Part shown: positions 48,356 to 56,217 of the stretch, one piece after another | Numbering within the stretch: position 1 is the first letter of the stretch | Layout of the letters: each line of letters opens with the position of its first letter | NCBI GenBank assembly: GCA_038237925.1 | Contig: JBBRYF010000002.1 | Location: 62,001 to 126,000 of the forward strand | Reading direction: 5' to 3' | DNA length: 64,000 bases | Source: AC-32 sp038237925 | GTDB lineage: Bacteria; Actinomycetota; Thermoleophilia; Gaiellales; Gaiellaceae | Notes under the pieces: model-generated | The model's database searches: none | Told to the model about the DNA's origin: nothing | The model's input: the letters and a program-made list of their open reading frames with translations, nothing else | Translations under genes and position numbers: made by a program

Positions 48356-49682
48356 CGGCGTACGCCGGCAGCTTGACGCCGAAGTGCTCGAGCGCAAGCG
48401 GGGCGAGGTCGACGATCCGCCTCGGCTCGCCCTCGATCCCGACGGTCAGGATCGGCACCTCGGAGTCGCCGGCCTCCAGCGAGCCGTGGCTGCCGCCGCC
48501 GAGATGGCTGTGGCCGGCGAGATCAGTCAGCTCGACGCCGAGCGGCGGCGAGACGAGCAGCTCGCCGGCGTTCGGGTTGGCAAGCGCCGCCCACACCCGC
48601 TCGAGCGCGTCGGGCTGGTCGAGCAGCGAGAGGTCGCCGCTCGTCCGCCAGGCGCCGTCTGCCGGCGAGAAGCGGAGCTCCTCGCCTTCGCGCCGTGCCA
48701 CCGCCTCGCCGTCCTCGCGGTAGAGCACGACCTCTGCCGCGGGCGAGCCGTCGAGCCGGCGCGCGAGCTCGCCCGTGTCCTCGCGGCATTCGGGTAGCCG
48801 GTAGACCATGCCGGCGCGGTTCGACGCGGTCACGAGCACGCCCTCGACGCCGGGCAGGGAGGCGTGGAGGGAGACCGCACGGTCGACACGCGTCTGGCCG
48901 TGGTCCGAGCAGACGACGAGCGCGTAGCGCTCGAGGAACTCGTCGGGACCGCCGGCCGCCTCGATCAGCGCCCCGATCGCGGCGTCGCTGCGGGCGAGCG
49001 CCTCCTGCGTCCCCCCCGGCCCCAGCGCGTGCGAGGCGAAGTCGTAATCCGGGAGGTAGTAGACGAGCAGGTCGAAGCCGTCGCGCGTGACCAGCCAGCG
49101 GCCGACGTAGGCGGCGTAGGCGTCGATCGAGCCCGTCGAGCGGCCGGAGACCGCGACCGGCGCGCCGGTCACCTCCGATTCGAACAGGCTGTAGAAGAAG
49201 AACTCCTTCGGCCCGTAGGCCGGGCGCGTGAAGCCGGGCAGCAACGGCAGGTGAGGCGTGCGGCCGCGGTAGCAGGTGATGTTGACCGCGGCGGTCGTCA
49301 GGCCCGCGTCCTCGAGCGCCTCGTAGACGGTCACCGCGTCTCGGCCGAGGTGCTGCTCGTTCATGTTGAAGATCGCGTCGAGGATCGAGCGCCGGGCTCC
49401 GGCCGCCCGGATCGCCGCGAACGACGAGCCGTACTCGACCAGGCGCTGCTCGCCGCGATGCCACCAGACGAGGTGCGGGATGCGGTGCACGTCGGGGTGC
49501 GCGCCGGTCGCGATCGACGAGAGGCAGACCGGCGTGAGCGACGGAAAGGTCGAGACGCCGCGGCGGTAGGTGCCGTGGCGGGCGAGGAACGCGAGCGCCG
49601 GCGCCGACTCTGTCGCGACCGCGTCCTCGAACACGTCGGGCGTGAGGCCGTCGATGACGGCCAGGATCAGCTTCTTGCGCAC
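48345..49682 (-). CDS. Alkaline phosphatase superfamily nucleotide pyrophosphatase/phosphodiesterase
   Basis: 445 aa. The type I phosphodiesterase fold is shown by LILAVIDGLTPDVFEDAV, the nucleophile region GVSTFPSLTPVCLSSIATGAHP (Thr/Ser), ARSDAAIGAL, and the metal site VVCSDHGQTRVD, plus DLAGHSHLGGGSHGSLEAGDSEVPILTVG near the end. No signal peptide is obvious, so it is probably cytoplasmic. GTG 49682 overlaps the next stop codon by 1 nt (TAGTG). Confidence 0.85.
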   Translation of the reverse strand: MRKKLILAVIDGLTPDVFEDAVATESAPALAFLARHGTYRRGVSTFPSLTPVCLSSIATGAHPDVHRIPHLVWWHRGEQRLVEYGSSFAAIRAAGARRSILDAIFNMNEQHLGRDAVTVYEALEDAGLTTAAVNITCYRGRTPHLPLLPGFTRPAYGPKEFFFYSLFESEVTGAPVAVSGRSTGSIDAYAAYVGRWLVTRDGFDLLVYYLPDYDFASHALGPGGTQEALARSDAAIGALIEAAGGPDEFLERYALVVCSDHGQTRVDRAVSLHASLPGVEGVLVTASNRAGMVYRLPECREDTGELARRLDGSPAAEVVLYREDGEAVARREGEELRFSPADGAWRTSGDLSLLDQPDALERVWAALANPNAGELLVSPPLGVELTDLAGHSHLGGGSHGSLEAGDSEVPILTVGIEGEPRRIVDLAPLALEHFGVKLPAYADAA

Positions 49683-50101
49683 TAGTCGCGCGCGAGGCTA
49701 CGGAGACCCGCGTAGCGCTCCGGCTGCCGGCGCCGCGCCCGGGCCGCGAGCGCAGGGAGCGCGACCGCTTCGAGGTAGCCGACGGCCGGGACGAGCGCCA
49801 GAGCCGCAAGGGCCAGCGCTCCGAGGCCGACGAGCGCCGCCGTGCCGCCTCGGGTCCCGCCGCGCCGCAGGGTGCCCGCGACGAGCGCCGCGACCACGAC
49901 CGCGCCGAGGGCGCCGCCGATGCCGCCGGCCACGGCCTCGTGCCAACCGCCGATCACATAGCCGAGCGCAGCTCCAACGGCTACGGCGACGATCGCGACG
50001 ACGACCGCAAGCAAGCGGCGCGGCGCGCTCAGCGCCGAGAGCAGGCCGCCGATGCCGATCCCGACCCCGAGGGCGAGTCCAATGCGGTAGGCCTCCCACA
50101 T
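49682..50101 (-). CDS. Small hydrophobic membrane protein, 139 aa
   Basis: Four Gly/Ala-rich membrane helices (about residues 5-22, 30-50, 56-77, 84-110) and a basic C-terminal tail RARRRQPERYAGLRSLARD. No family recognised. It precedes the phosphodiesterase gene with a 1-nt overlap, so the two are probably co-expressed. A TAGACT box lies 9 nt before ATG 50101. Confidence 0.72.
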   Translation of the reverse strand: MWEAYRIGLALGVGIGIGGLLSALSAPRRLLAVVVAIVAVAVGAALGYVIGGWHEAVAGGIGGALGAVVVAALVAGTLRRGGTRGGTAALVGLGALALAALALVPAVGYLEAVALPALAARARRRQPERYAGLRSLARD

Positions 50102-50158
50102 CTCGGCCTGAGTCTACCGCCGGGTTTAGCAGGCGCGTTTGCAGGGAAAAGGCTCACC

Positions 50159-50443
50159 GTGGCAACCGACTCCCGCCCGCTGCTCGTCTTCTTCGGCGCC
50201 ACCGAATCCGGTCCCGCTCGCCGCATGGAGAGCCTGATGGCGCACCTCGCGCGCAAGGAGCGCGACCGCCTGCGCGTGACCTCGGTCGACATCAACGAGC
50301 AGCCGGAGCTCGCCGAGCGCTTCCTCGTCCGGACGGTTCCGACGCTGGCGCTCGTGAAGGGCAAGCGGGTCGTCGAGCGGCTCGAGGGCCGCGCGAGCGC
50401 GCCGAGGATCGAACGGATGCTCGAGCCTCACCTCGCCACCTAG
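50159..50443 (+). CDS. Thioredoxin-like protein lacking the CXXC motif
   Basis: 94 aa. Fold features are clear: RPLLVFFGATESGPARRMESLMAHL, VTSVDINEQPELAERFLVRTVPTLALVKGKRVVERLEG (cis-Pro in VRTVPT). The active-site WCGPC is replaced by ESGPA, with no cysteine at all, so it cannot do thiol chemistry and more likely binds a partner. GTG 50159. It is divergent from the membrane protein gene. Confidence 0.82.
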   Translation: MATDSRPLLVFFGATESGPARRMESLMAHLARKERDRLRVTSVDINEQPELAERFLVRTVPTLALVKGKRVVERLEGRASAPRIERMLEPHLAT

Positions 50444-50468
50444 GAGGGGTTGGCGGAACGCCGCCCGC

Positions 50469-50515
50469 TCTCGGGGCGCGATGGCCGTTCCGAGGCAAGG
50501 ACGCAGGGAGTGCTC
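50469..50515 (+). repeat. Second copy of the 19.25-kb intergenic element (partial)
   Basis: Shares GCGATGG and GGCAAGGAYGCAGGGAGTRC with 19251-19297 (36 of 47 positions), but not the long hairpin that follows there. It lies between the thioredoxin-like and CHRD genes. Confidence 0.55.
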
Positions 50516-50569
50516 TAGGAAACCGCGCACCGCGGCGGGCCGTATGTGCCTCCTGAGGAGAGGAGGAAC

Positions 50570-51007
50570 ATGCGCAAGACACTGATCGCAATCCTGGTCG
50601 CCACCGTCTCGCTGGTCGGAGTTCTGACAGCGGGAGCCGCGACTACCGGCACCACGAAGCTCGAAGCGACGCTCAAGGGCGCGAACGAGCGACCCGCCGC
50701 CGCCGCGGCGAACCGCGGCAAGGTAGAGCTCCGGCTGACCGCTGCCACCGGCAAGGTCTGCTGGGACTTCAAGCTCACGAAGATCGACGGCAAGGCCATG
50801 CAGGCCCACATCCACAAGGGTGGGAAGGGCGTGGCGGGGAACGTCGTCGTCCCGCTTGGCGCGAACTACAAGCGCCAAGGCTGCACCAGGGCGGCAAAGG
50901 CGCTCGTCAGGGCGATTCTGAAGAGGCCCCGCGCCTACTACGTGAACGTGCACAACGCGAAGCATCCGGCCGGCGCGATGCGCGGCCAGCTGGCTCGGGA
51001 GGCCTAG
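50570..51007 (+). CDS. Secreted CHRD-domain protein
   Basis: 145 aa. Signal peptide (RKTLIAILVATVSLVGVLTAGA), then a CHRD domain: TTKLEATLKGANERPAAAAANRGKVELRLT, VCWDFKLTKIDGKAMQAHIHKGGKGVAGNVVVPL and AYYVNVHNAKHPAGAMRGQL. CHRD domains bind ligands or metals; role in bacteria is unknown. ATG 50570 has AGGAGG 3 nt upstream. It is convergent with the E2 gene, 54 nt apart. Confidence 0.9.
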   Translation: MRKTLIAILVATVSLVGVLTAGAATTGTTKLEATLKGANERPAAAAANRGKVELRLTAATGKVCWDFKLTKIDGKAMQAHIHKGGKGVAGNVVVPLGANYKRQGCTRAAKALVRAILKRPRAYYVNVHNAKHPAGAMRGQLAREA

Positions 51008-51060
51008 GCCCCTCACGAACGGGGCCCGGTGGACCCTCGCCGCCGGGCTCCAATCGTTCT

Positions 51061-52173
51061 CTAGGGCTGCTCTAGGCGGCGGATCACGTCGAGGCCGAAC
51101 TCGGCCGCGCGGGCGCCGTCGACCACGCGGTGGTCGAAGGTGACGGCGATCGTGCCGACCGGGCGCGCCTGGATCTCGCCGCCGCGGACGACCGCGCGCT
51201 CGCCCACTCGGCCGATGCTGAGAATCGCGACCTCCGGGTGATTCACGATCGGCGTCGTCAGCAGGCCGCCGAGCTTGCCGGCGCTCGTAACTGTGAAGGT
51301 CGAGCCGCGCAGCTCCTCGGGCTTCAGCTTGCCGGCGCGCGCGGCTTCGGCGAGTCGGTCGATCTCGGTCTCGAGCTCGTCGAGGCTCGTGGAGTCGCAG
51401 CCGCGGACGACCGGTACGACGAGCCCCTGCTCGGTCTGGACCGCGAGGCCGAGGTCGTAGCGGTCGAGGTAGACGATCTCGTCGCCCTCGAGGCGCGCGT
51501 TCAGCTCCGGGAACTCGCGCAGGCTCTCGGCGACGGCCTTCAACACCGTCGGCAGGAGACGCTTGCGGTCGACCGAGCCGAAGTCGCACTCCTCGACCCA
51601 GGTCACCGGCGGAACCTCGCGGTGCGCGCGGGCCATGTGCTCGGCGACGAGCCGCCGCACGCCGCGGAGCGACTCACGCCGTCCCTCCGAGCCGTGGCCC
51701 AGGGACAGTCCCTCGGCCGTGGCCGATCGGCGCACGTCGTCTTCGGTCACCCGCCCCTGCGGCCCTGTTCCCTCGACGGAACCAAGCTCGACGCCGAGCT
51801 CCTTGGCCATGCGCCTGACGAGCGGGGTCGCCCGCGCGCGGTCCTGGCCAGGTCCTGGGGACTGTCCCTGGGCCACGTCCGGAACGGACGGGGCGGGCTC
51901 GGCTCGCGGCTGGTCGTCGGCGGGCGGCCCGGCGCCGTCGTCGCCGATCACGACGAGCACGGTCCCGACGGGGACGACGTCGCCCTCGGCGACGAGGATG
52001 CGCGCGACCTTGCCCGCTGCGGGCGAGGGGATCTCGACGGTCGTCTTGTCGGTCTGGATCTCGACCAGCGGATCGTCCTCGGCGACCTCCTGCCCCTCGG
52101 AGACGAGCCAGCGCGCGACCTCGCCTTCCGTCAGGCCCTCGCCGAGATCCGGAAGCTTGAATTCGTAGGCCAC
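51061..52173 (-). CDS. Dihydrolipoamide acyltransferase (E2) of a 2-oxoacid dehydrogenase complex
   Basis: 370 aa. Lipoyl domain with lipoyl-lysine Lys43 (EIQTDKTTVEIPSP), a peripheral-subunit-binding domain near residues 112-147 (ATPLVRRMAKELGVELGSVEGTGPQGRVTEDDV), and a catalytic domain ending TFDHRVVDGARAAEF (HxxxDG active site). It pairs with the E1 subunits two genes upstream; E3 is not in the window. Branched-chain or pyruvate substrate cannot be told apart. Both inter-domain linkers contain inverted copies of a palindromic DNA element. Confidence 0.93.
   Translation of the reverse strand: MAYEFKLPDLGEGLTEGEVARWLVSEGQEVAEDDPLVEIQTDKTTVEIPSPAAGKVARILVAEGDVVPVGTVLVVIGDDGAGPPADDQPRAEPAPSVPDVAQGQSPGPGQDRARATPLVRRMAKELGVELGSVEGTGPQGRVTEDDVRRSATAEGLSLGHGSEGRRESLRGVRRLVAEHMARAHREVPPVTWVEECDFGSVDRKRLLPTVLKAVAESLREFPELNARLEGDEIVYLDRYDLGLAVQTEQGLVVPVVRGCDSTSLDELETEIDRLAEAARAGKLKPEELRGSTFTVTSAGKLGGLLTTPIVNHPEVAILSIGRVGERAVVRGGEIQARPVGTIAVTFDHRVVDGARAAEFGLDVIRRLEQP
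51694..51876. repeat. 19-bp inverted repeat pair inside the E2 gene linkers
   Basis: GTGGCCCAGGGACAGTCCC (51694-51712) and its exact reverse complement GGGACTGTCCCTGGGCCAC (51858-51876). Each contains the near-palindrome AGGGAC-N-GTCCCT. They encode EGLSLGHGSEG and AQGQSPGPGQ, respectively, in the two flexible linkers. Confidence 0.7.
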
Positions 52174-52184
52174 GGCCCGAGTTT

Positions 52185-53048
52185 CTACCGGATCGCGTCG
52201 TCGCGAAGGATCGCGTGCACGCCGAGGACGCCGTTCACGACCTGGGTCACGCGCAGGTCGACCGCGACGCTGGCGAGCGCTACCGCGTCAGGCCCGGTCA
52301 GCCCGAGCTCGCGATCCAGCAGTGCGAGCATCCCGTCGACGGCGACGCGGGCCGCCAGCCCGAGGTGCTCGTCGAAGCCGAGCGTCAGCCAGGCATCCGC
52401 GAGCCGGGCGCAAGGCCACTCGAGCGGCATGTCGTCACGCAGCGAGAGCGACAGCTCGGCGCTGACCGGCGCCTCGATCGCCGTGCCGGAGATCTCGCCG
52501 TCCCCCTGCGCCGCATGGCCGTCGCCCGCCGAGAAGAGCGCCCGGTCGACCGGGATCGGCAGGAAGAGCGTCGTTCCGGCGACGAGCTCCTTGCAGTCCA
52601 TGTTCCCGCCGGAACGACGAGGAGGCCCGGTCGAGTGGACCCCCGGCTCCGGCGGCGGCATGCCCATCACGCCCAGGAACGGCGCCAGCGTGACTTCGCA
52701 GCCGAGCGCGCGCCCGACGCTCCCCTCGAGCTCCCAGTGCACCGCGTGGTTCTCGCCGCCGTGCGTGACTCCCCACGCGCCGGGCTCGACCGACTCGACA
52801 CGCACCGCGAGCGTCTGGCCGGCCGTCGCGCCCAGCACGGCGAGCGGCCCCGCCAAAGCGTGGCCGGTGTCGAGCTCGGGACTCCGCGGCGCGACTTCCT
52901 CGTCCGGCCCGAGGTCCCACGAGTGGTTCGGCACCGAGAACCGCACGTGGTCGCCGGACCGCACTTCGAGCACGGGCTCGAGCTCGCGCGAGAAGTAGCC
53001 GTGCAACACGCGAGCCTCGAGCGGCAACTCGTGCAACGTCGTCTTCAT
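52185..53048 (-). CDS. Acetamidase/formamidase family protein
   Basis: 287 aa. Motifs VPNHSWDLGPDEE, GWGVTHGGENHAVHW-like PGAWGVTHGGENHAVHWEL, APFLGVMGMPPPEPGVHSTGPPRRSGGNMDCKEL, LPIPVDRALFSAGDGHAAQGDGEISGTAIEAP are typical of this amidase family. It hydrolyses short amides such as formamide to ammonia. ATG 53048 overlaps the GNAT stop by 1 nt, so it is co-translated in the dehydrogenase operon for reasons not clear. Confidence 0.9.
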   Translation of the reverse strand: MKTTLHELPLEARVLHGYFSRELEPVLEVRSGDHVRFSVPNHSWDLGPDEEVAPRSPELDTGHALAGPLAVLGATAGQTLAVRVESVEPGAWGVTHGGENHAVHWELEGSVGRALGCEVTLAPFLGVMGMPPPEPGVHSTGPPRRSGGNMDCKELVAGTTLFLPIPVDRALFSAGDGHAAQGDGEISGTAIEAPVSAELSLSLRDDMPLEWPCARLADAWLTLGFDEHLGLAARVAVDGMLALLDRELGLTGPDAVALASVAVDLRVTQVVNGVLGVHAILRDDAIR

Positions 53049-53671
53049 CACCCGAGGACGCGGTTGCCAACCGCGTCGAACGCCTCGAGCCGAGCGCCGG
53101 CCGAGGGCGTCCCCTCGAGCTCCTCGCGCAGGAGCGCGAGGACGACCGCGTCGGCCCGCAGCGGCTTGCCGGAGGCATGGAAGGTTCCGCGCAGCGTTCC
53201 CTCCTCGACGAATCCGAGCTTGCGCGGGATCGCGAGACTCGGCCCGTTCTCGGGGTCGGCCCGGATCTCGACCCGCTCCACCTCGCACACTTCGAACGCC
53301 ACACGCGTGAGCGCCGCCGTCGCCTCGGTGGTCAGCCCCTCGCCGGCCCGGCCGGCGCGGATCCAGTAGCCGATCTCGAACACGCCCTCGCCGCGACGCG
53401 TGTGCAGCCCGGTCCCGCCGAGCACCTCCGACTCGTCCCGCGAGAAGATCCCGTAGATGAAGTTCTGCCCGAGATCGAAGTCCCCCCGGAAGCGTCGCAG
53501 CAGCTCCACGGTTTCCTCGAGCGGCATCGGCAGCTCGTGCGCCCACGGCAGCCACGGACGCAGGTGCTCGAGGCTCGAGTCGACGGCTTCCTTGGAGAGC
53601 GGCGCGTCGACCGGCTCCCAGCAACGCACGACCAGGCGCTCGGTGACGATCCTGTAGGGCGGCGTGTTCAG
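53048..53671 (-). CDS. GNAT family N-acetyltransferase (RimJ/RimL-like)
   Basis: 207 aa. TPPYRIVTERLVVRCWEPVDAP is the usual N-terminus, EIGYWIRAGRAGEGLTTEATAAL is the acetyl-CoA loop, and GFVEEGTLRGTF follows. No ATG, GTG or TTG lies before the conserved start; a CTG at 53671 makes a CTGA overlap with the E1-beta stop, matching the 4-nt overlaps elsewhere. Starting at the later GTG in LVVRCW would remove about 17 conserved residues. Substrate unknown. Confidence 0.85.
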   Translation of the reverse strand: MNTPPYRIVTERLVVRCWEPVDAPLSKEAVDSSLEHLRPWLPWAHELPMPLEETVELLRRFRGDFDLGQNFIYGIFSRDESEVLGGTGLHTRRGEGVFEIGYWIRAGRAGEGLTTEATAALTRVAFEVCEVERVEIRADPENGPSLAIPRKLGFVEEGTLRGTFHASGKPLRADAVVLALLREELEGTPSAGARLEAFDAVGNRVLG

Positions 53672-54642
53672 AACTCGAGCAGCTTCCGCGCCGCGTCGGC
53701 GACGCGCTCGGCCGACGGCATGTACGCGTCCTCGATCTGCCAGTACGGATACGGCACGTCGTAGCCCGTCACGCGGACGATCGGCGCGCGCAGGTCGAGC
53801 ATCGCCTTCTCGGCGAGGATCGCCGCGAGCTCGGCCCCATACCCGGCCGTGCGCGGCGCCTCCTGCACGATCACGACGCGCCCCGTCTTCGCGGCGGCGG
53901 CGAGCAGCGCCTCCTCGTCGAGCGGCTTCAGCGTGCGGATATCGAGCACCTCGACCGACGCCTCGTCCGCGAGCGCGTCGGCCGCGGCCTCGGCAACCGG
54001 CACCATCGCCCCGTACGCGACGAAGGTCAGGTCGTCGCCATCGCGCACCGTCCGCGCCTGCCCGAGCGGAACGACGTGCTCGCCCTCCGGCACCTCGCCG
54101 CGCATCGTGCGGTAGTGCAGCTTCGGCTCCAGCACGATCACAGGATCCGGATCGCGGATCGCCGCGGCGAGCAGCCCCTTCGCGTCGGCCGGAGTCGACG
54201 GGATTGCCACCTTCACCCCGGGCGTGTGGACGTAGTACGCCTCGGGCGAGTCGTCGTGCAGCTCGGGCGCGCGCACCCCACCGCCGTACGGCATCCGCAC
54301 GACGAGCGGGAACTGCATCGCGCCGCCGGTGCGCCAGCGGTAGCGCCCCACGTGCGTGATCAGCTGGTCGAGGCACGGGTAGGAGAACGCGTCGTACTGC
54401 ATCTCGCAGACCGGCCGCCAGCCGGCCATGCAGAGGCCGACCGCCGACCCGAGGATCCCCGCCTCCGCGAGCGGCGTGTCGACGCAGCGGTCCGGGCCGA
54501 AGCGATCGCGCAGCCCGGCCGTCGCGCGAAAGACGCCGCCCGCGCGGCCGACGTCCTCGCCCATCACCATCACGTCGGGATCGCGCTCGAGCTCGACGTG
54601 GAAGGCGTCGTTGACGGCTTCGACGAGCGTCAGCTCAGCCAT
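53668..54642 (-). CDS. 2-oxoacid dehydrogenase E1 beta subunit
   Basis: 324 aa. Starts MAELTLVEAVNDAFHVELER, then VMVMGEDVGRAGGVFRATAGL, EAGILGSAVGLCMAGWRPVCEMQYDAF (typical E1-beta) and LDIRTLKPLDEEALL. With E1-alpha it forms the thiamine-diphosphate-dependent decarboxylase of a branched-chain or pyruvate-type complex. ATG 54642 overlaps E1-alpha by 8 nt. Confidence 0.94.
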   Translation of the reverse strand: MAELTLVEAVNDAFHVELERDPDVMVMGEDVGRAGGVFRATAGLRDRFGPDRCVDTPLAEAGILGSAVGLCMAGWRPVCEMQYDAFSYPCLDQLITHVGRYRWRTGGAMQFPLVVRMPYGGGVRAPELHDDSPEAYYVHTPGVKVAIPSTPADAKGLLAAAIRDPDPVIVLEPKLHYRTMRGEVPEGEHVVPLGQARTVRDGDDLTFVAYGAMVPVAEAAADALADEASVEVLDIRTLKPLDEEALLAAAAKTGRVVIVQEAPRTAGYGAELAAILAEKAMLDLRAPIVRVTGYDVPYPYWQIEDAYMPSAERVADAARKLLEF

Positions 54643-55702
54643 CGAGCACCCTCCGCAGCTCGGCGAGGTCGGCCTCGAACGAGGCGGGCGGGTCGGCGTA
54701 AGCACGCGAGAAGAGCAACGAGGGGTCGGCGGGCGGCTCCGCCTCGGCCGCGGCGATCCCGGCGCGCATCAGGTCGGCCGCCTCCGCGCGCACGGCTTCC
54801 GCGGCGTCGTCGGACAGCAGCCCGAGCCGGCGCAGGTACGCCTCGTAGCGGCCGACGCACTCGCGCTGCCGCTCCTCCGCCACGCGCTCGAGGTCGATGT
54901 ACGCGGCCGGGTCGTCGGCGGTCGCGTGCGGCGCCGCGCGGTAGGTGACGGCCTCGATCAGCGTCGGCCCTTCGCCCGCCCGCGCCCGCGCGACCGCCTC
55001 CCGCGTCGCCTCGTAGACGGCCAGCACGTCGCCGCCGTCGACGCGCACGCCGGGGATCCCGTAGCCGACCGCCTTGTCCGCGAGCGTCTCCGCAGCGGTC
55101 TGTGCCGAGAGCGGGGTCGAGATCGCCCACTGGTTGTTGTTGCAGAAGAGGACGAGCGGCGCCCGCATCACGGCCGCGAAGTTCGCGCCTTCGTGGAAGG
55201 CGCCCTCGGAGGTGGCGCCGTCGCCGAAGTAGGCAATCGCACAACTCGGCTCGCCGCGCAGCTTCTTGCCCCAGGCGAGCCCGGCCGCGTGGGGCACGTG
55301 CGTGGCGATCGGAACGCAGATCGAGGCGACGTTCCACTCGGCCGGGTTCCACCAGCCCGTGGGATGGCCGCGCCACCACGAGAGGATCGTCGCGGCCGGC
55401 ATCCCGCGCAGCAGGCCGATCGCCGACTCGCGGTAGCTCGGGAAGATCCAGTCCTCGCGCTCGAGCGCGTGCACCGACCCCACCTGCATCGCCTCGTGAC
55501 CCCAGAAGATCGCGTAGGTGCCGATGCGGCCCTGGCTGTGGTAGACGACCGAGCGCTCGTCGTAGGTCCGCAGCAGGACGAGCCGGCGGTGAAGCTCGAG
55601 CAGATCCCCCTCGGAGAGCCCCTCGACCTCGCCGTCCGGAACGCTCTCGCCGTCGCCGATCACGCGCCGCAGGTCGCGCTCGGCCGGAAGCACAGAGGCC
55701 AT
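54635..55702 (-). CDS. 2-oxoacid dehydrogenase E1 alpha subunit
   Basis: 355 aa. The thiamine-diphosphate-binding motif is YFGDGATSEGAFHEGANFAAVMRAP...LVLFCNNNQWAIST, with GHEAMQVGSVHAL and a phosphorylation-loop-like YRAAPHATADDP. Motifs fit branched-chain 2-oxoacid or pyruvate E1. First gene of the operon E1-alpha, E1-beta, GNAT, acetamidase, E2; the TAGATT box 9 nt before ATG 55702 is a candidate promoter. Confidence 0.94.
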   Translation of the reverse strand: MASVLPAERDLRRVIGDGESVPDGEVEGLSEGDLLELHRRLVLLRTYDERSVVYHSQGRIGTYAIFWGHEAMQVGSVHALEREDWIFPSYRESAIGLLRGMPAATILSWWRGHPTGWWNPAEWNVASICVPIATHVPHAAGLAWGKKLRGEPSCAIAYFGDGATSEGAFHEGANFAAVMRAPLVLFCNNNQWAISTPLSAQTAAETLADKAVGYGIPGVRVDGGDVLAVYEATREAVARARAGEGPTLIEAVTYRAAPHATADDPAAYIDLERVAEERQRECVGRYEAYLRRLGLLSDDAAEAVRAEAADLMRAGIAAAEAEPPADPSLLFSRAYADPPASFEADLAELRRVLDG

Positions 55703-55714
55703 AACGCCGCGAAT

Positions 55715-56200
55715 CTACCCGACGGCGCGCCGGGCGACCCACACGACGACCGCCAGCGCGCCGATCGCCGCGACCACGCCGGCCAGCTCCAACCCGACGC
55801 CGCCGCTCACGCGCGCGCCGGCCGCGACGACGACCACGGCCGCGACGACGGTCGCGGCCACGCACGCGAACAGCACCGTCGCGGGCCGGCGCGCGCCGAC
55901 GCCCGGCGGCGACCACGCCGGCACGCGGGGCTCCACCGACCACCACGCGAGCTCGGCCGCGAGCAGCAGGCCGCCCGCCACCAACGGCGTCCACGCGTCG
56001 AGTTTGTCGGGGCCGAGCTCGAGCCGGATCGCCTGCTGCACGCCGAGCAACCCGATGCCGACGGCGAGCGCCGCGCTCCAGCGAAGCAGCAGGCCGGCGA
56101 GCAGCATCGCGAGCGCAGACGCGCCGAGCGTGAGGAGCAGGAGCTCGTGGCCTCCCGCGCGCAGGACGCCGGCTTCGACGAGCCCCGCCGCCACGAGCAC
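55715..56200 (-). CDS. Small membrane protein, 161 aa
   Basis: Five probable membrane helices with few conserved polar residues; sequence LLLLTLGASALAMLLAGLLL ... VGIGLLGVQQAIRLELGPDKLDAWTPLV. GTG 56200 is the first plausible start; in-frame ATA at 56221 would make a 4-nt overlap with the DUF58 stop and extend the protein by 7 residues. It follows the MoxR-DUF58 cluster and may belong to it. Not recognised. Confidence 0.65.
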   Translation of the reverse strand: MLVAAGLVEAGVLRAGGHELLLLTLGASALAMLLAGLLLRWSAALAVGIGLLGVQQAIRLELGPDKLDAWTPLVAGGLLLAAELAWWSVEPRVPAWSPPGVGARRPATVLFACVAATVVAAVVVVAAGARVSGGVGLELAGVVAAIGALAVVVWVARRAVG

Positions 56201-56217
56201 CGAGGCGGCCGCGGTCG

